Shown here piece by piece: positions 10,190 through 20,704 of a stretch of 64,000 bases of DNA (position 1 is the first letter of the stretch; each line of letters opens with the position of its first letter). A model generated the notes under the pieces. The model saw only the letters and a list, made by a program, of their open reading frames with translations. It ran no database searches and was not told where the DNA came from. This DNA comes from Prorocentrum cordatum (Eukaryota > Sar > Dinophyceae > Prorocentrales > Prorocentraceae). The DNA is taken from NCBI GenBank assembly GCA_963575745.1, contig CAUYUJ010016065.1:165001-229000 (forward strand), given 5' to 3'. Both the position numbers and the translations under genes were made by a program.

Positions 10190-10870
10190 AGCCAGTTCAG
10201 GGGTTCCTGTGGCTGACGTCCCAGAAACGGTGCTTCGGCACGGTGTAGGACTGCCAGTGCGCAGCAGCTACGTGGATTCGCGGTCGAAGTGCCAGGATGT
10301 TCGGGCACGATTCAATCACTCGCGGACGAAGGCGAGAGCGAGATCACGAACCCTCCCAGTTCAGACCGCTCGCACGAAGATTCCCGCGGGGCGTCACGTC
10401 GACCTCTTTCCAACCTACCCGACACAGACGAGGTCAGAACTGTGCTGCTCCTACATTCGGCCTCCTTCCTGCTGCGCTGTTGCACAGGCACGGTGGCGCC
10501 GTTTGCCGCAGGCAGCTCTATACTGATATCTCTATATATATATACACATGCATACATACATACACCTATATAGATCGGTAAACAAATCCATACACACACA
10601 GATGTGTATATATATATATATATATAAAGGTTATGCTTTATGTAAATCTAGACACAAGGCAGGGAGAGAGAGGGGGGGGGGATGGGCGCAAGAAAGAGCG
10701 CCGTGAGAAGGTTGGACTGCATGCCATCGCGGCCCCGGGGCTGCGGCTGGAGTGCCTTCGCAGCTCCCAACGCGCCCATGCACACGACGAGAAGAAAGAG
10801 AGAGAGAGAGCGCGAGAGCGAGGCTGCTGATGATTGCGATGTTGCTCGGCGGCGACCCGAGGGGGGGACA
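10190..10870. other. No gene; AT-dinucleotide islands
   Basis: Two TA-rich islands at 10525-10570 and 10605-10628 (TATATATATATA) stand out from GC-rich DNA. A (GA)n tract occurs at 10795-10822. No domain-bearing frame. Confidence 0.45.
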
Positions 10871-10874
10871 CGAG

Positions 10875-11070
10875 AGAGGGCGGGCCTTCTGGGAAGGCGA
10901 CGGGGCCTCTCAGAAGCCCGACGGCCTCCTGGGAAGCCAGCTCTGTCTTCGGAACAGGCGCAGAGCGCGCCTCGGAAAGCCGGAGGGCTTCTGAGAAGCC
11001 CCGCCGGCCTCCTGGGGAGGCCCGCCCCCTCTCCCGTCCCCCCCCTGGGGCTCGCCGCCGAATCGTGAGC
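10875..11070. repeat. Dispersed CCTTCT/AGAAGG repeat, copy 3
   Basis: It shows GGGCCTTCTGGGAAGG, CTCAGAAGCCCGACGGCCTCC, GGCTTCTGAGAAGCC and then AGGCCCGCCCCCTCTC with CTCGCCGCCGAATCG. It aligns in order with 4330-4530. Confidence 0.55.
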
Positions 11071-11559
11071 AGGACGAGCAGGGCCGAGGAAGAGGAGGGG
11101 CTATTCGGCGGCCACGGTGATGGCGAGCAGGGTCAGGACGTTTGAAAGCAGCGGGTTGTGAGCGTGAGGCTGTGGGCAGCAAGGTGGTTCGGGTGCAGAA
11201 GTGGGTGGACAAACTGAGGAAGGGATAGGTGAATGGGGTGATTATGGAGGTGAAGATGAGGAGAAGGAGGATCCAGAAAATCAGGTAGATCGGGATGGCA
11301 ATGATGAACAATGGTGGGGGTTCGTATTACGATGATCATGAGAAGCAGGCGTGTGGGGAACGACTACTGGGAGTATCAAAATGATGATGGAGGAGGTGGC
11401 CCACAAGTCGCGGCAACACCTAGAGGCTCACTGTGCCGTCACAGGGCTTGGTGATACGAGTGGCAAGCAAGCCAACAACCATGGTAGCAACAAGCAAATT
11501 TTGTGGAACCCCACGCCACCGCATTTCAAGAAGTCCCGTTGCTTTAAATTGTGGGAGGA

Positions 11560-11742
11560 AGAGAGAAAGAGAGAGAGAGAGAGAGAGCGAAAGAGAGAGA
11601 GAGAGAGAAAGAGAGAAAGAGAGAGAGAGAGAGAGACAGCAATCCAGTGCATAAATACATTCATGGAGTGGAGACAAGAGAGAGAGAGAGGGAGAGGGAG
11701 GGAGAGGGAGAGAGAGAGAGAGAGAGAGAGAGAACAACAACA
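11560..11742. repeat. (GA)n microsatellite, two blocks
   Basis: Blocks at 11560-11636 and 11678-11740 are nearly pure AGAGAG with AAAG interruptions. They are separated by about 40 ordinary bases. Confidence 0.95.
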
Positions 11743-11997
11743 GCAACCAAAAAACCTGGCGAAGCCTGGCGAAGGACCTAGCCCATCCTGCGGACGTGGA
11801 AGCGACCCATCAGGCCCCTCCGTGCACGAGAGCTCTGGTCAGAATGCTCCGCAGTGCCCCTGACAGCTTCGCCAGAAGCACGTCGGAACAGCTTCGGCAC
11901 ACGCTCGCGCCACACGCACTGCACGCGAGAAGCGGGCCGTGCACGCGGCGCGGAGCGTGAGAGGGCGAGGGCCGGTGCGCGAGAACGGCTGTGCCAA

Positions 11998-13400
11998 AGC
12001 GGGCGCGAGGACGCATGCGAGCTCCTGCCACTGGGGCCCTCGGTGGGGCTCCCTATGGGGCCGCGAAACGTGTGAGGGGTGTGCCGAAATGGACCCGGGT
12101 ACGCATGCGAGCCCCTGCCACTGGGGCCCTCGGTGCAGCTCCGTATGGGGCCATGGAACGTGTGGAGTGTGTGCCAAAATGGACCTGGGTACACATGTGA
12201 ACCCTGCCACTGGGGACATCGGTGGAGCTCCCCTATGGGGCCACGAAACGTATGAGGGGTCTGCCGAAATGGGGCGGGTACGCATGCGAGCCCCTGCCAC
12301 TTGGGGCCTCGGTGGGGCCCCCTACGGGGCCACGAAACGTTTGAGGGGTCTGCCGGAATGAGGTGGGTACCCATGTGAACCCTGCCACTGGGGCCCTCGA
12401 TTGAGCTCCATATAGGGCCACGAAATGTGTAAGGGGTCTGCCGAACTGGGGCGGGTACCCACGTGAACCCTGCCACTGGGGATATCGGTGCAGCCCCCTA
12501 TGGGGCCGCGAAACGTGTAAGGTGTCTGCCGAAATGGAGCCGCCTACGCATGTAAACCCTGCTACTGGCCTCTCGGTGGAGCTCCCTATGAGGCCAGAAA
12601 AGCGTAAAGGGAGCTGCCAAAATGGGGCGGGTACCCATGTGAGCATTGCCTCTGGGGCTATCGGTGGAGCCCCCTATGGGGCCACGAAACGTGTGAGCAA
12701 AGTGGGGTGGGTACCCATGTGAACCCTGCCACTGGGGCTATCGGTGAAGCCCCCTATGGGGCCGCGAAACGTGTAAGGTGTCTGCCGAAATGGAGCCGCC
12801 TACGCATGTAGACCCTGCCACGGTCCCCTCGGTGGAGCTCCCTAGGAGGCCAGGACAAGCGTAACGGGGGCTGCCAACGTGGGGCGGGCACCCGTGTGAG
12901 CATTGCCTCTGAGCTCCCATGTGGGGCCACGAGGCGTGTGGGCAAAATGGGGCGGGCAGCAAATGTGAACCCTGCCGCTGGGGCCCTCGGTGGAGCGCCC
13001 TGTGAAGCCACGAAACGTGCGATGGGCTGCCGGTATAGACCCGGGCACGCATGTGAACCCTGCCACTGCGGGCCTCGATGGAGCTCCCTCTGGGGCTAGC
13101 AAACATGCGAGGGGTCTGCGGATGTGGGGCGGGTGCCAATGTGAACCCTGCCGCTGGGGCCCTCGGTGGGGCCCCTTATGGGGTCACAAATTGTGTACGG
13201 GGGGCCTGCCGGAATGGGGCGGGTGCCCATGCGAACCCTGCCGCTGGCCCCTCCGGTGGAGTTCCCAGTGGGGCCACGAAACGTGTTGGGGGCCTGCCAA
13301 CAGGCGAAAAGGCAAAGAGAGGAGGAGGATGAGGCCTCATGCACTTCTAGAGCCATCGCTGGGGCCTTCGGTGGAGCTCCCCGAGGGGGTACGAACCGTG
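11998..13400 (+). repeat. ~89-bp satellite array, about 15 units
   Basis: Each unit runs GGGTACGCATGCGAGCCCC, TGCCACTGGGGCCCTCGGTG, GAGCTCCCTATGGGGCCACG, AAACGTGTGAGGGGTCTGCC, GAAATGG. The ATG(C/T)GA word recurs at 12013, 12103, 12193, 12282 and 12371, giving a period of 88-90. Units from about 12840 on are more diverged. Two isolated units of the same family lie at 55655-55785. Gly/Trp/Pro-rich frames across it are products of the repeat. Confidence 0.92.
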
Positions 13401-13514
13401 TGAGGGAAGTGATTGATATCAAGGAGGAAGAGAAGGAGAAGGAGATGGGGAAGACGTGTGGCGCTGCGAATTTAAAACAAGGACCCAACTCCACAGGAGA
13501 GTTGGGGGAGAAAC

Positions 13515-13769
13515 ATAAAAGAGACACAGAGAGAGAGAGAGAGAGAGATCAGCAAAGAGCGAGAGAGAGAGAGAACAAACACAACAAAGGTAAAGATAAA
13601 TAAAGAGAGAGAGAGAGACAGACAGAGAGTGAGAGAGCGAGATAAAGAGAATGTTTGAGCTAAGATACACGAAACATGTTGAAAGAGACGAGAGGGAGAA
13701 AAGAGAGAGGGAAAGAGAGAACAAGAGAGAGATATCACATATATACACACTTATGGAGAGATATGGAAT

Positions 13770-13801
<32 letters not shown>

Positions 13802-13870
13802 CAGAGACGAGGGGGAGGGAGGCACAGAGGGCGGGATGAGAGAGAGAGAGAGATGGAGAGAGAGGAGAGA
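13515..13870. repeat. (GA)n-rich low-complexity block
   Basis: GAGAGA runs interrupted by short mixed sequence, for example ATATCACATATATACAC near 13735. The Ser/Leu-rich minus-strand frames here are composition products. Confidence 0.9.
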
Positions 13871-13934
13871 GGATCTGAGCACGATCCCCGCGCCAGAGCC
13901 CGTCAGCCTGTGACACCAACCACACCGAACGAAA

Positions 13935-14029
13935 CGGTGAAGCCTGCGATGCCCTCCGGCTCCAGGCCGGCGCCACAATCGAAATGGTGAGGCCTGCGAT
14001 GCCCTCCGGCTCCAGGCCGGCGCCACGGC
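13935..14029 (+). repeat. 54-bp tandem duplication
   Basis: GGTGA(A/G)GCCTGCGATGCCC, then TCCGGCTCCAGGCCGGCGCC, occurs twice in succession with a CGAA(A/T)-type linker between. The copies are almost identical, so the duplication is recent. CCGGCTCCAGGCCGG is itself palindromic. Confidence 0.85.
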
Positions 14030-14264
14030 CAGAGAAAGAGGCGCCGACGTGCACGGCACCCTCCGAGAGGCCCGCGCCGTGCACTGCCAGCTCGGCGCGG
14101 AGTGCCCCCCCTCAACTGGTGCGCGGATAGTGCGCCCGAGGTGGGGCCCCCCCAACGCCGCGCCGAGCTAGAAGGGCCCTCCGCGCGCACCTCCGGGAGC
14201 TCCCGCCCGTGCCGGCGCTTCTTCGAGCGGGCGCCTCCCGAGGCGAGGGAGCCACGGGCGAACC

Positions 14265-14390
14265 CTGCCCCTGCCCCCCACGATTTCGGAGGGGGAGGGT
14301 GGGGTCCACCTCGTTCGGGAGCTCCCGAGCGAAGTGACCCCCCCCCCCCCCTCGGAAAAATCGTGGGGGGCAGGGGCAGGGTTCGCACGT
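14265..14390. repeat. Foldback element, copy 2
   Basis: The left arm GGGCGAACCCTGCCCCTGCC, continuing CCCCACGATTTCGGAGG, is mirrored by CCTCGGAAAAATCGTGGGG, continuing GGCAGGGGCAGGGTTCGCAC. The spacer is about 50 bases. It is the same element as 5886-6006, with CCCTGCCCCTGCC in place of CCCTACCCCTACC, changed in both arms. That is what copies of a palindromic unit should show. Confidence 0.85.
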
Positions 14391-16500
14391 GGCCCCCTGC
14401 ATCTCCCGAGACGGCCTTCAGCTCCACCCACGGTGGCACTCGGGGGGCGCCGACCGACCATGTCGCCGATTGGCGGTCGGCCGAGGTCGTCCCCCCAAAA
14501 CGGCGCGCCTCGGCGCACCTCGCGCTGGAAACGTGCCGACGCACGCGTCGTCGAAAGCCCACTGGCGTGAGGGTCCCGGGCCAGGTCCCGCGACAAGAGC
14601 GAGACGCAGGTCCGGGGAGCAGCGACAGCGACACCGCCACTGCCAGGGGCCACCGGCGGTGGAGGCCGCCCTGGCTGTCCCCAGCTCGGGGGGGCATCTC
14701 GGATCTCTTCGCCGGAGGTGGCCCCTCTGGTGGTGGTGGTGTCGACTCTCCATCCTGCACCTGGCGGGGAGATCCTCGCTGCGGCCGCCGACCACACATC
14801 CTCTGGGCGATTGAGGAGACGGATCGAGACTCGAGAAGGAGGATCGAGAGAGATGAGTATCGGAGCCCTCAGGAGGCCTCAAGGTCCTCAGCAGAACTCC
14901 AGGGAGGCCGGTCGGGATCGAGGATCCACGATTCATCCGTGCCCCCATCACGCCTCTTCCCCACGAGGGGCCGAAGCGGGGGCCATGGATAAAGATCTGG
15001 CATCGGGACCCTTACTCCTGCTCTGCCCCCCCTTGTGTCCCGAGTGGGGGGGAGCAACAGGGGCATGTATCGAACGTCGATCGGGAAAGCGATGGCGGGG
15101 CAAAAATATCCCATACGATAATCTCCCAAACTAATCTGGGAGTGATCCTCATCGGCGTCCTTGCAACTACGGAGGTCCTCTTCCTGTCTGGCACCTGCTG
15201 GTCCCTGCCGAAGCTTACAGGCTTGAATCAGGATGCCCGCCTCGGACTGTGAAGGACGCTCGACAGCAGGAAGATTCGGCCTCCCACGCGCCACCAAACC
15301 TGTGCTTCCACGGGAAATCCTGCTGGCCGCCTCGGACTCGTAGCAGGAAGCGGGGGGTCCGTGCAGGGCAAATTTTAATACATCGGATTTGTAAGAAAAA
15401 TACGAGATGTTTACTCCATGATTCATGTATGAATCAATGTATGCATAAACTCATCCTTGTACTTATTAATCAACCCTTTATTCTTAATACATGGTCCGCA
15501 CGCGGAGCACGTATTAAAACCGGCGCTGTAGGGAGGCCAGGCTCTCCGCTCGAGACTCCATCGCGACCCCCCTTGCGCAGGCGAGCGCCGAGCGCCCGAG
15601 CGCCTCTGGCATCCCCGGAACGGTGCCCAGGACAAAGGCACACGCCGGAGACGTCCACGGGGCCGGGGCTCTCCCGGCATGCCGATGGCCGCGACGAGAT
15701 ATGCCAACGCGAGGCGGGGGACCCACAGGGAAGGGGAGCCCCCTCGAGACTTCCTCGCGACTCGCTCGCAGACGAGACTCCCGCTCCAGACATCCCCTCC
15801 CCTCAATCTGCTCAGGTAAAAGGGCTCCCGCGTTGGACATCCCCGGGACCCCGGCTCCCAAGTGCACAGTGCGAGCGCGGCCGCAAGAACCCCCCGAAGA
15901 AAACCAAACCCTGAGAACCCGTGCGCGAGGTGCACCTGAGAGGAAACCCGGAGCACCCTGAACGCAGCAGCTCCTTCAACGGCTGCGGAAAGTCACCGCG
16001 CAGCGAGAGGAGCGAAGAAACCCAGGATACCCCTACGCAAAGCATATGGTTTCTTGATGCGCGCCCCCACTGTAACGAAACACATGTTTTACACAGCATT
16101 CTGGTGGCCGCTTCGGATTGCCAACATGGGGTGTAGGCCCTATAAAGAGCCAGAAAGGCCTCCGAGAAAGCCATCGGAAAGCCCCAAAAGGACTTCAACA
16201 CTTAGGTCGGGCATGTCCCCCTACAGGGGGCTTTGGGGCGAAACATCTTTTAAAAAAACAAATAGCCAAGCAATGCTCATAACATCGTCCCCATACGACT
16301 GTTTGACTAGTTTTGAACATTCCTCCTGGAGAGGGACAGGCCAGACTGAATTCAAGACCCTCAAAAGATCCCCAAAAGGACCCAAGTATCCCCCCCTCAA
16401 AATACACCAACAAGGCTCCAAGAAACGATGTTGGAGGATGTTGTCCTCGTCGTCGTCGTCCTGCTCAAAATCTGGCACGAGTTGCTTTACGAGAAGGCGA
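14391..16500. other. No gene supported; contains an AT-rich island
   Basis: Frames on both strands are open because of GC content, and none shows a domain. From 15365 to 15500 the DNA turns sharply AT-rich (GATTCATGTATGAATCAATG lies inside). At 15700-15800 there is an old copy of the CGAGACTTCCTCGCGACTCG family that is well preserved at 35.5-35.9 kb. Near 16105 a GGATTGCCAACATGGGGTGT word resembles part of the same 35.5 kb unit. Confidence 0.4.
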
Positions 16501-17370
16501 AGGAGACTTGAGCCAAACAAGTGAAGGGGCCCTGGGACACACAAACAAATACACACAAATAACAGTATCCCCCATATGTTCCCAATGTTCCCATATGTTC
16601 TGAGTTTTTGTCTTCCCCCCCCCCACACTTCCCATATTTCCCCATATGTTCTGGGGAATCGGTGATTGGTTGTGTCAGTGTGTTTTTTCCCTCCTGAAAA
16701 AGGCCATTGACAATTATTACAAACAGGGTTGAAACGGATTCGCCGGGAACGCGTAAGATTTGTGAAGTTCAGATATACTGCGCCGCATCCCGTGCCAAGC
16801 GCAGAGGCCCAAATGTAAACAACCCCGCCCATCGACCGACGGCCAGTCGCCAAAAGCGCCAGCAGAAGTCATCATCAAATGGAAACGATGGCCAATAATA
16901 CAAACTACAAGGTGCACGCGGCGCATATCGATTTCAAACTATTTCCATTGGACGAGCATGGCAGGTGAAATACAACGACCAACGAAAGGTTGGACGTCAT
17001 CGCGAAGGGGCCTGTGTCGAAGAGCACCAACGTCTACATCACCATGAGTGTAAAAAACGCACAAGCGAGCACAAAGATCTCAAATCGGATCGCGGTACCG
17101 ACCCCGGTTTTATTGAGCTAACACTCCATGGCCGGTGCTAACTCCTGTGCTCCGTCAACAAGATACGGGTTACAAACTCGCATGTGCATGCACATCCTCT
17201 CCCCGTTCACAAATTGAATCTGGGTGTCTGCAAGGTGCCCATGAGTTCCTACTTTGACCACTCTGAGGATCCCATCGTCTCACCCTCTCTTGTAACCAAA
17301 ACTGGCAGACTCTGGTGTTTGACGATTCCCAACGCGCGTCTGCTCGCAATGGCAGCGGCTGGGCCTGCAT
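16501..17370. other. No clear gene; possible spliced-leader relic and third hairpin copy
   Basis: On the minus strand TTTGGCTCAAG (16506-16516) equals the 3' end of the dinoflagellate spliced leader. At about 16745-16812 the minus strand has TCTGCGCTTGGC followed by a GCGCAG word, weakly resembling the hairpins at 2.1 and 29.5 kb. The minus frame over 16221-16853 shows no domain. Confidence 0.3.
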
Positions 17371-17376
17371 CGCTCC

Positions 17377-17758
17377 TTAGCGAAATACCACAAAAAGTCT
17401 CGAAACCCTCGAGAACAGCTTGCAATCCTGACGCGACTGAGGCGTCCTAGACCATGGTGTAAAAAATCCACTCCTCCAGATGCTGATGATGCCACTACAC
17501 TCTGGGTCCCGACCCACGGATGTTATCAAGTGATCCCTCCATAACTGTTCCTCCGCTCGTCGATACCAGCGCCATTTTGCAGCCTGCATAGTCGGCGTCT
17601 GCCCCTGAAGTTTTCTCCCTTGGACGGTCTTGATGCACATGCTGATGCCCGCGCCGCACGTGGTCCTTGAGGCACTTGCCCAATGCCGCAAGACTTGTCC
17701 ATGGCCTCCGGGTTGGGGCGGACATGGCAGGCCCGAGCTTCTGGATTGAAGACTGCAT
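17377..17758 (-). pseudogene. Ty1/copia-type retroelement RNase H remnant
   Basis: The 87-codon minus frame from 17758 reads MSAPTRRPWTSLAALGKCLK (residues 12-31) and then DADYAGC (54-60) and STSGG (66-70). In Ty1/copia polyproteins a P-T-x-x-x-W...RYLK segment is followed by D-S/A-D-W/Y-A-G and STSGG at the start of RNase H, where the Asp is catalytic. After TVMEG the frame breaks, and a second minus frame (17377-17691) continues with HLITS, so a one-base slip near 17530 is likely. No intact YVDD-type palm or integrase is visible next to it. The family call is fairly secure from the motif pair. The element itself is dead and truncated. Confidence 0.7.
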
Positions 17759-17976
17759 ATCCGAACTGTCCTGTGCTGCTACATCATTGCCTTGGACACT
17801 ATCGCCTGTTAGTTCTTGACGTCGAGACTTGGCAAGCGCTCTTCATCTTTGCCACATTCGCAAGGCTGGTTTCCACCTGGCACCTCACATCCCACCCCCC
17901 ACTGCTCCAGGCCGACGCCTTAAGCAAATATCTAAGCATGCCTTCGATCCGCCTCACGCCGCAAAGCGCCCTGCGA

Positions 17977-18219
17977 TCACTGCGCGATTCGTTTCAGAAG
18001 CCCGGCGGACTTCAAATCGCTCGGCGCTGGCCCGAGCCTGTCCGCCACGCACACTTCGGGCCGACAGTGCATTCCCCCTTCGAACCGTTCAACATCAAAC
18101 CCATTACATAAAATCACCCCCCATGCACCGCTGGCCAACTTCGCCTCATTCCCACATTTAAACACACAGGGCGGCGCCCCCCGATGTCCAAACCAACGCC
18201 GCGTGCGAAAGACACGCAA
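17977..18219 (-). pseudogene. Minus-strand coding-like fragment, unknown
   Basis: An 80-codon minus frame with balanced composition (FKCGNEAKLASGAWG, VILCNGFDVERFEGG, PSDLKSAGLLKRIAQ), unlike the Arg/Pro-rich shadows around it. No domain recognised. It lies between the RNase H remnant and further minus-strand fragments and may be part of the same decayed block. Confidence 0.3.
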
Positions 18220-18331
18220 CGATTTCCCCAGATGCAGACGGCGCCCCGAAGTGCCGCGCGTTGACTTGAATAATCACCCACGCATGCCCTGGTCGGCATC
18301 TTCCCCGGGCAACGCGATGAAGGCGTGCTTT

Positions 18332-18809
18332 CTAGGCGCCGCCGTGAAAACGTGCCCGATTAATGCCAGCAAGCTCCAGCTCGATTATTTGCTCGCGCCC
18401 CCGTTGGCCGTGGCCTCCCCCCTCGGCAACTGCAATAGTGAACTGCAGTTTTTGGGCCTCCGGTGGAGGGGCGGCAGCATGTGCAATCATTCTTTTCTTT
18501 GAAACTGCATTGGACTTGCTGGGCCGCCAGCTGGGATCGGCACTCAGGATTCGCCCCGTCGCCAGTGTTGGCACCAAACGACGCTGCCAGTCGCAGCCCA
18601 GCACCCCCCCCCCCCCCTATTTTCTCATGGACCTCGCCCTTCTTAAATTGCACAATCTCCTCCTGTTGGGACTGCAATGTGACGTCTGGATCGCGCTCGC
18701 CCCCTGGCGCATAGGGCCAAAGCCCGCAGTGGACCGTCTTCACACCGAACAACATGTCCTCCCTTGTAAATGGCGGCGCTTCAGCAACATTTCCATGTCT
18801 CGCACGCAC
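18332..18809 (-). pseudogene. Minus-strand coding-like fragment with frame change
   Basis: The minus frame from 18809 reads sensibly through RARHGNVAEAPPFTREDMLF, the LQSQQEEIVQFKKGE stretch and SQLAAQQVQCSFKEKND. Near 18480 the plausible reading moves to the overlapping frame ending at 18332 (KRMIAHAAAPPPEAQKLQF, REQIIELELAGINRA). One frameshift would join them. An 11-base C/G tract (18605-18617) lies inside. No family recognised. Confidence 0.35.
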
Positions 18810-18815
18810 CAGGGA

Positions 18816-19334
18816 CTATGCGCCAGCCGCGATGTCGGCGCGCTGCACAAATCCACTGACGCGGCTGGATGTCGCGGGCACCTCGGCAGGTGAAAACGGT
18901 GGCGATGTGGCGCGCGCCCCCCCCTGGACACACCTCCGCCACTGCGTTCCCTCGATTTCGCTGACCGCCCTGTCCCAGAGCACATGGCCGGCGTCAAAGT
19001 CCTCGGCAGCTCCGCGCAGGCACGACCTCCGGATTGGCCTTGAACTTTCCTGGGGCGCGAGGCGAGAGGCGAAATCCTCTGCCCTGGCCTGAATAACCAC
19101 AGACCGAATTCCACCCCCATCCAGCCCGCGCCCGACGTCATGAATGTCCATTCTTCCGCCCGGCCCACTCCAATTGAGCTCTGGGCCACAAGCTCTGAAG
19201 GATCGCCCTCCTCGGCCATGGGCGATCATCTGCCTGGCCAGACGCTCGAGCACAGCTCGACAGAATCGTCCAGAAAAACTGCTGATCTCTTTGTTCTGCG
19301 CCCCCGCAAAGAAAATCGCGTCGACGATGGCCAC
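18816..19334 (-). pseudogene. Minus-strand fragment, possibly RT-associated RNase H
   Basis: A 172-codon minus frame starting MAIVDAIFFAGAQNKEISSF and running through RAVLERLARQMIAH, FASRLAPQESSRPI, HVLWDRAVSEIEG and GARATSPPFSPAEVPA. The composition is protein-like over its whole length. The spacing resembles the C-terminal RNase H region of RT elements, but I cannot place catalytic residues, so this is inference only. It sits downstream of the 19.5-20.7 kb fragments on the same strand. Confidence 0.4.
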
Positions 19335-19492
19335 GACGCGTCGAGCTGTCTGAGGGCCCTTCCGCCGCGGGGGCCATTAGTCATGGACCGCGTGGAATAC
19401 TGTGCGAACGCCCCCCCCGCGCCCGCTGCCTGTTCGAGCCCGCGCGGAATGCCCCAAGGGAAAACATGGCCACTTGTTCCCCTGAGCCTGAC

Positions 19493-19975
19493 CTAGTTCC
19501 AGCGCGAACATGGGGAGCTCGATCCCATGGCCCAACTTGCCACACATTTCATGTCCCGAGCCATTTCGAGCGAAAGGCGTGCAACCCGCTGAAGGCGGCG
19601 CACATTGGACATGCGACTCACAATAAGGCTGATTTGCGCTCGACGGTGATATTCGCTCGTGCTGACATCACCTCGAAGTAAAAAACGCACAAGGGCCCCC
19701 GTACTCACCGCGACTAGCGCAGGCCATGGCCCGCCCCGGCGCAAGCCCAACGCATTCCGCCGCGCCAGCAACTCGAATTGGAGGATAAGCCTTGACAGCA
19801 CGCGGCTGAACATGGTGCTAGCCTCTGCCACACAATCCGACTGCTTTCCCGAGGCATCTCGAAGGCGCCCACATCGGCACTCCTTTCCACAGCGTGGGCG
19901 TCAAGCCCCGGCATGCTTGAATCGGCGCGCACCTCATCGGCGCAAAGATCACATTGTGCTCCCCCCACCTGCTCG
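19493..19975 (-). pseudogene. Minus-strand coding-like fragment with frameshift
   Basis: The frame entering at about 19968 reads GGAQCDLCADEVRADSSMPG and on to FEMPRESSRIVWQ, then degrades. From about 19831 the neighbouring frame takes over (ASTMFSRVLSRLILQFELLA, VRFLLRGDVSTSEYHRRAQ, SRMSNVRRLQRVARLSLEM) to a stop at 19493. One slip near 19830 would make one chain of about 150 residues. It is amphipathic, Arg-rich and helical in the second half. No family recognised, though the context suggests a retroelement polyprotein. Confidence 0.4.
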
Positions 19976-20243
19976 GGGTGATGTCATTCCATGTTCTCGG
20001 CGTCGAGTCCCCTCTCTCCCCTGACTCCGGGGCCCCCATGTCGCGTCTCCTCGTCATCACCGTCTTCCTCTCTTACTTCTCTGGTCCACTCGTCGCATCT
20101 GGGCCCTCTGCCCTTCTTTTTACCGCCGTTGACATCGGCGGCAGAACCGCGCCAGGGCGCTCGTCGCCATCGCTGCCAGAGAACGCGCTGAACTCGACCC
20201 AAACCCCCCCCCCCGCCCAAGACCCCCGCGACCCCCATGCACA

Positions 20244-20704
20244 TTATCTTTCCAATCGCCGGCCACGTCCTCCATCTCGCCAGTTACGAAAGAGATCGCA
20301 GGCGCCCCTATTCTCTTCTCGCTTGGCGGCCCTCACTCCGACGTCTCTCGGCGCGCAGTTATCGATCATACCATCCCCCCGATTTTGCGCCATAGTGAAC
20401 TGTCGAGCCCCATCCTCGTCGGACCTGCTGCTCAATTTGCCCCACCATGTCTCTGAAGACGCTCGACGACGCGTTCGCAACACTCTTCGCCGCGCGGCTC
20501 GCGGGCAGCGCCCCCCGCAATCACCGCGCGCCCGCAGCGCCCGGGCGGTGCCCCCATAGCCGTGCACCCAAACTTCTCGAAATACAAACGGCCTGGCGTC
20601 AACCGCCGCACCTTAATTCGCATTGCCATTGGCAGCATCACTCCTGCGTGAACATCCCCCTGTCTAAGCGCGTTAGCGCCAGGGTGCCAGGGGAAACCGT
20701 TCAT
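20244..20704 (-). pseudogene. Minus-strand fragment, possible RT N-terminal region
   Basis: The frame from 20704 begins MNGFPWHPGANALRQGDVHA and runs through MAMRIKVRRLTPGRLYFEKF, losing sense near 20550. The overlapping frame to 20244 then reads ETWWGKLSSRSDEDGARQFT, MAQNRGDGMIDNCAPRD and VRAAKREEN. A pattern R-F-x-x-x-Q-x-x-x-x-x-x-I-D-(D/N) occurs in the fingers region of some reverse transcriptases, so an RT origin is possible but unproven. Confidence 0.35.
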
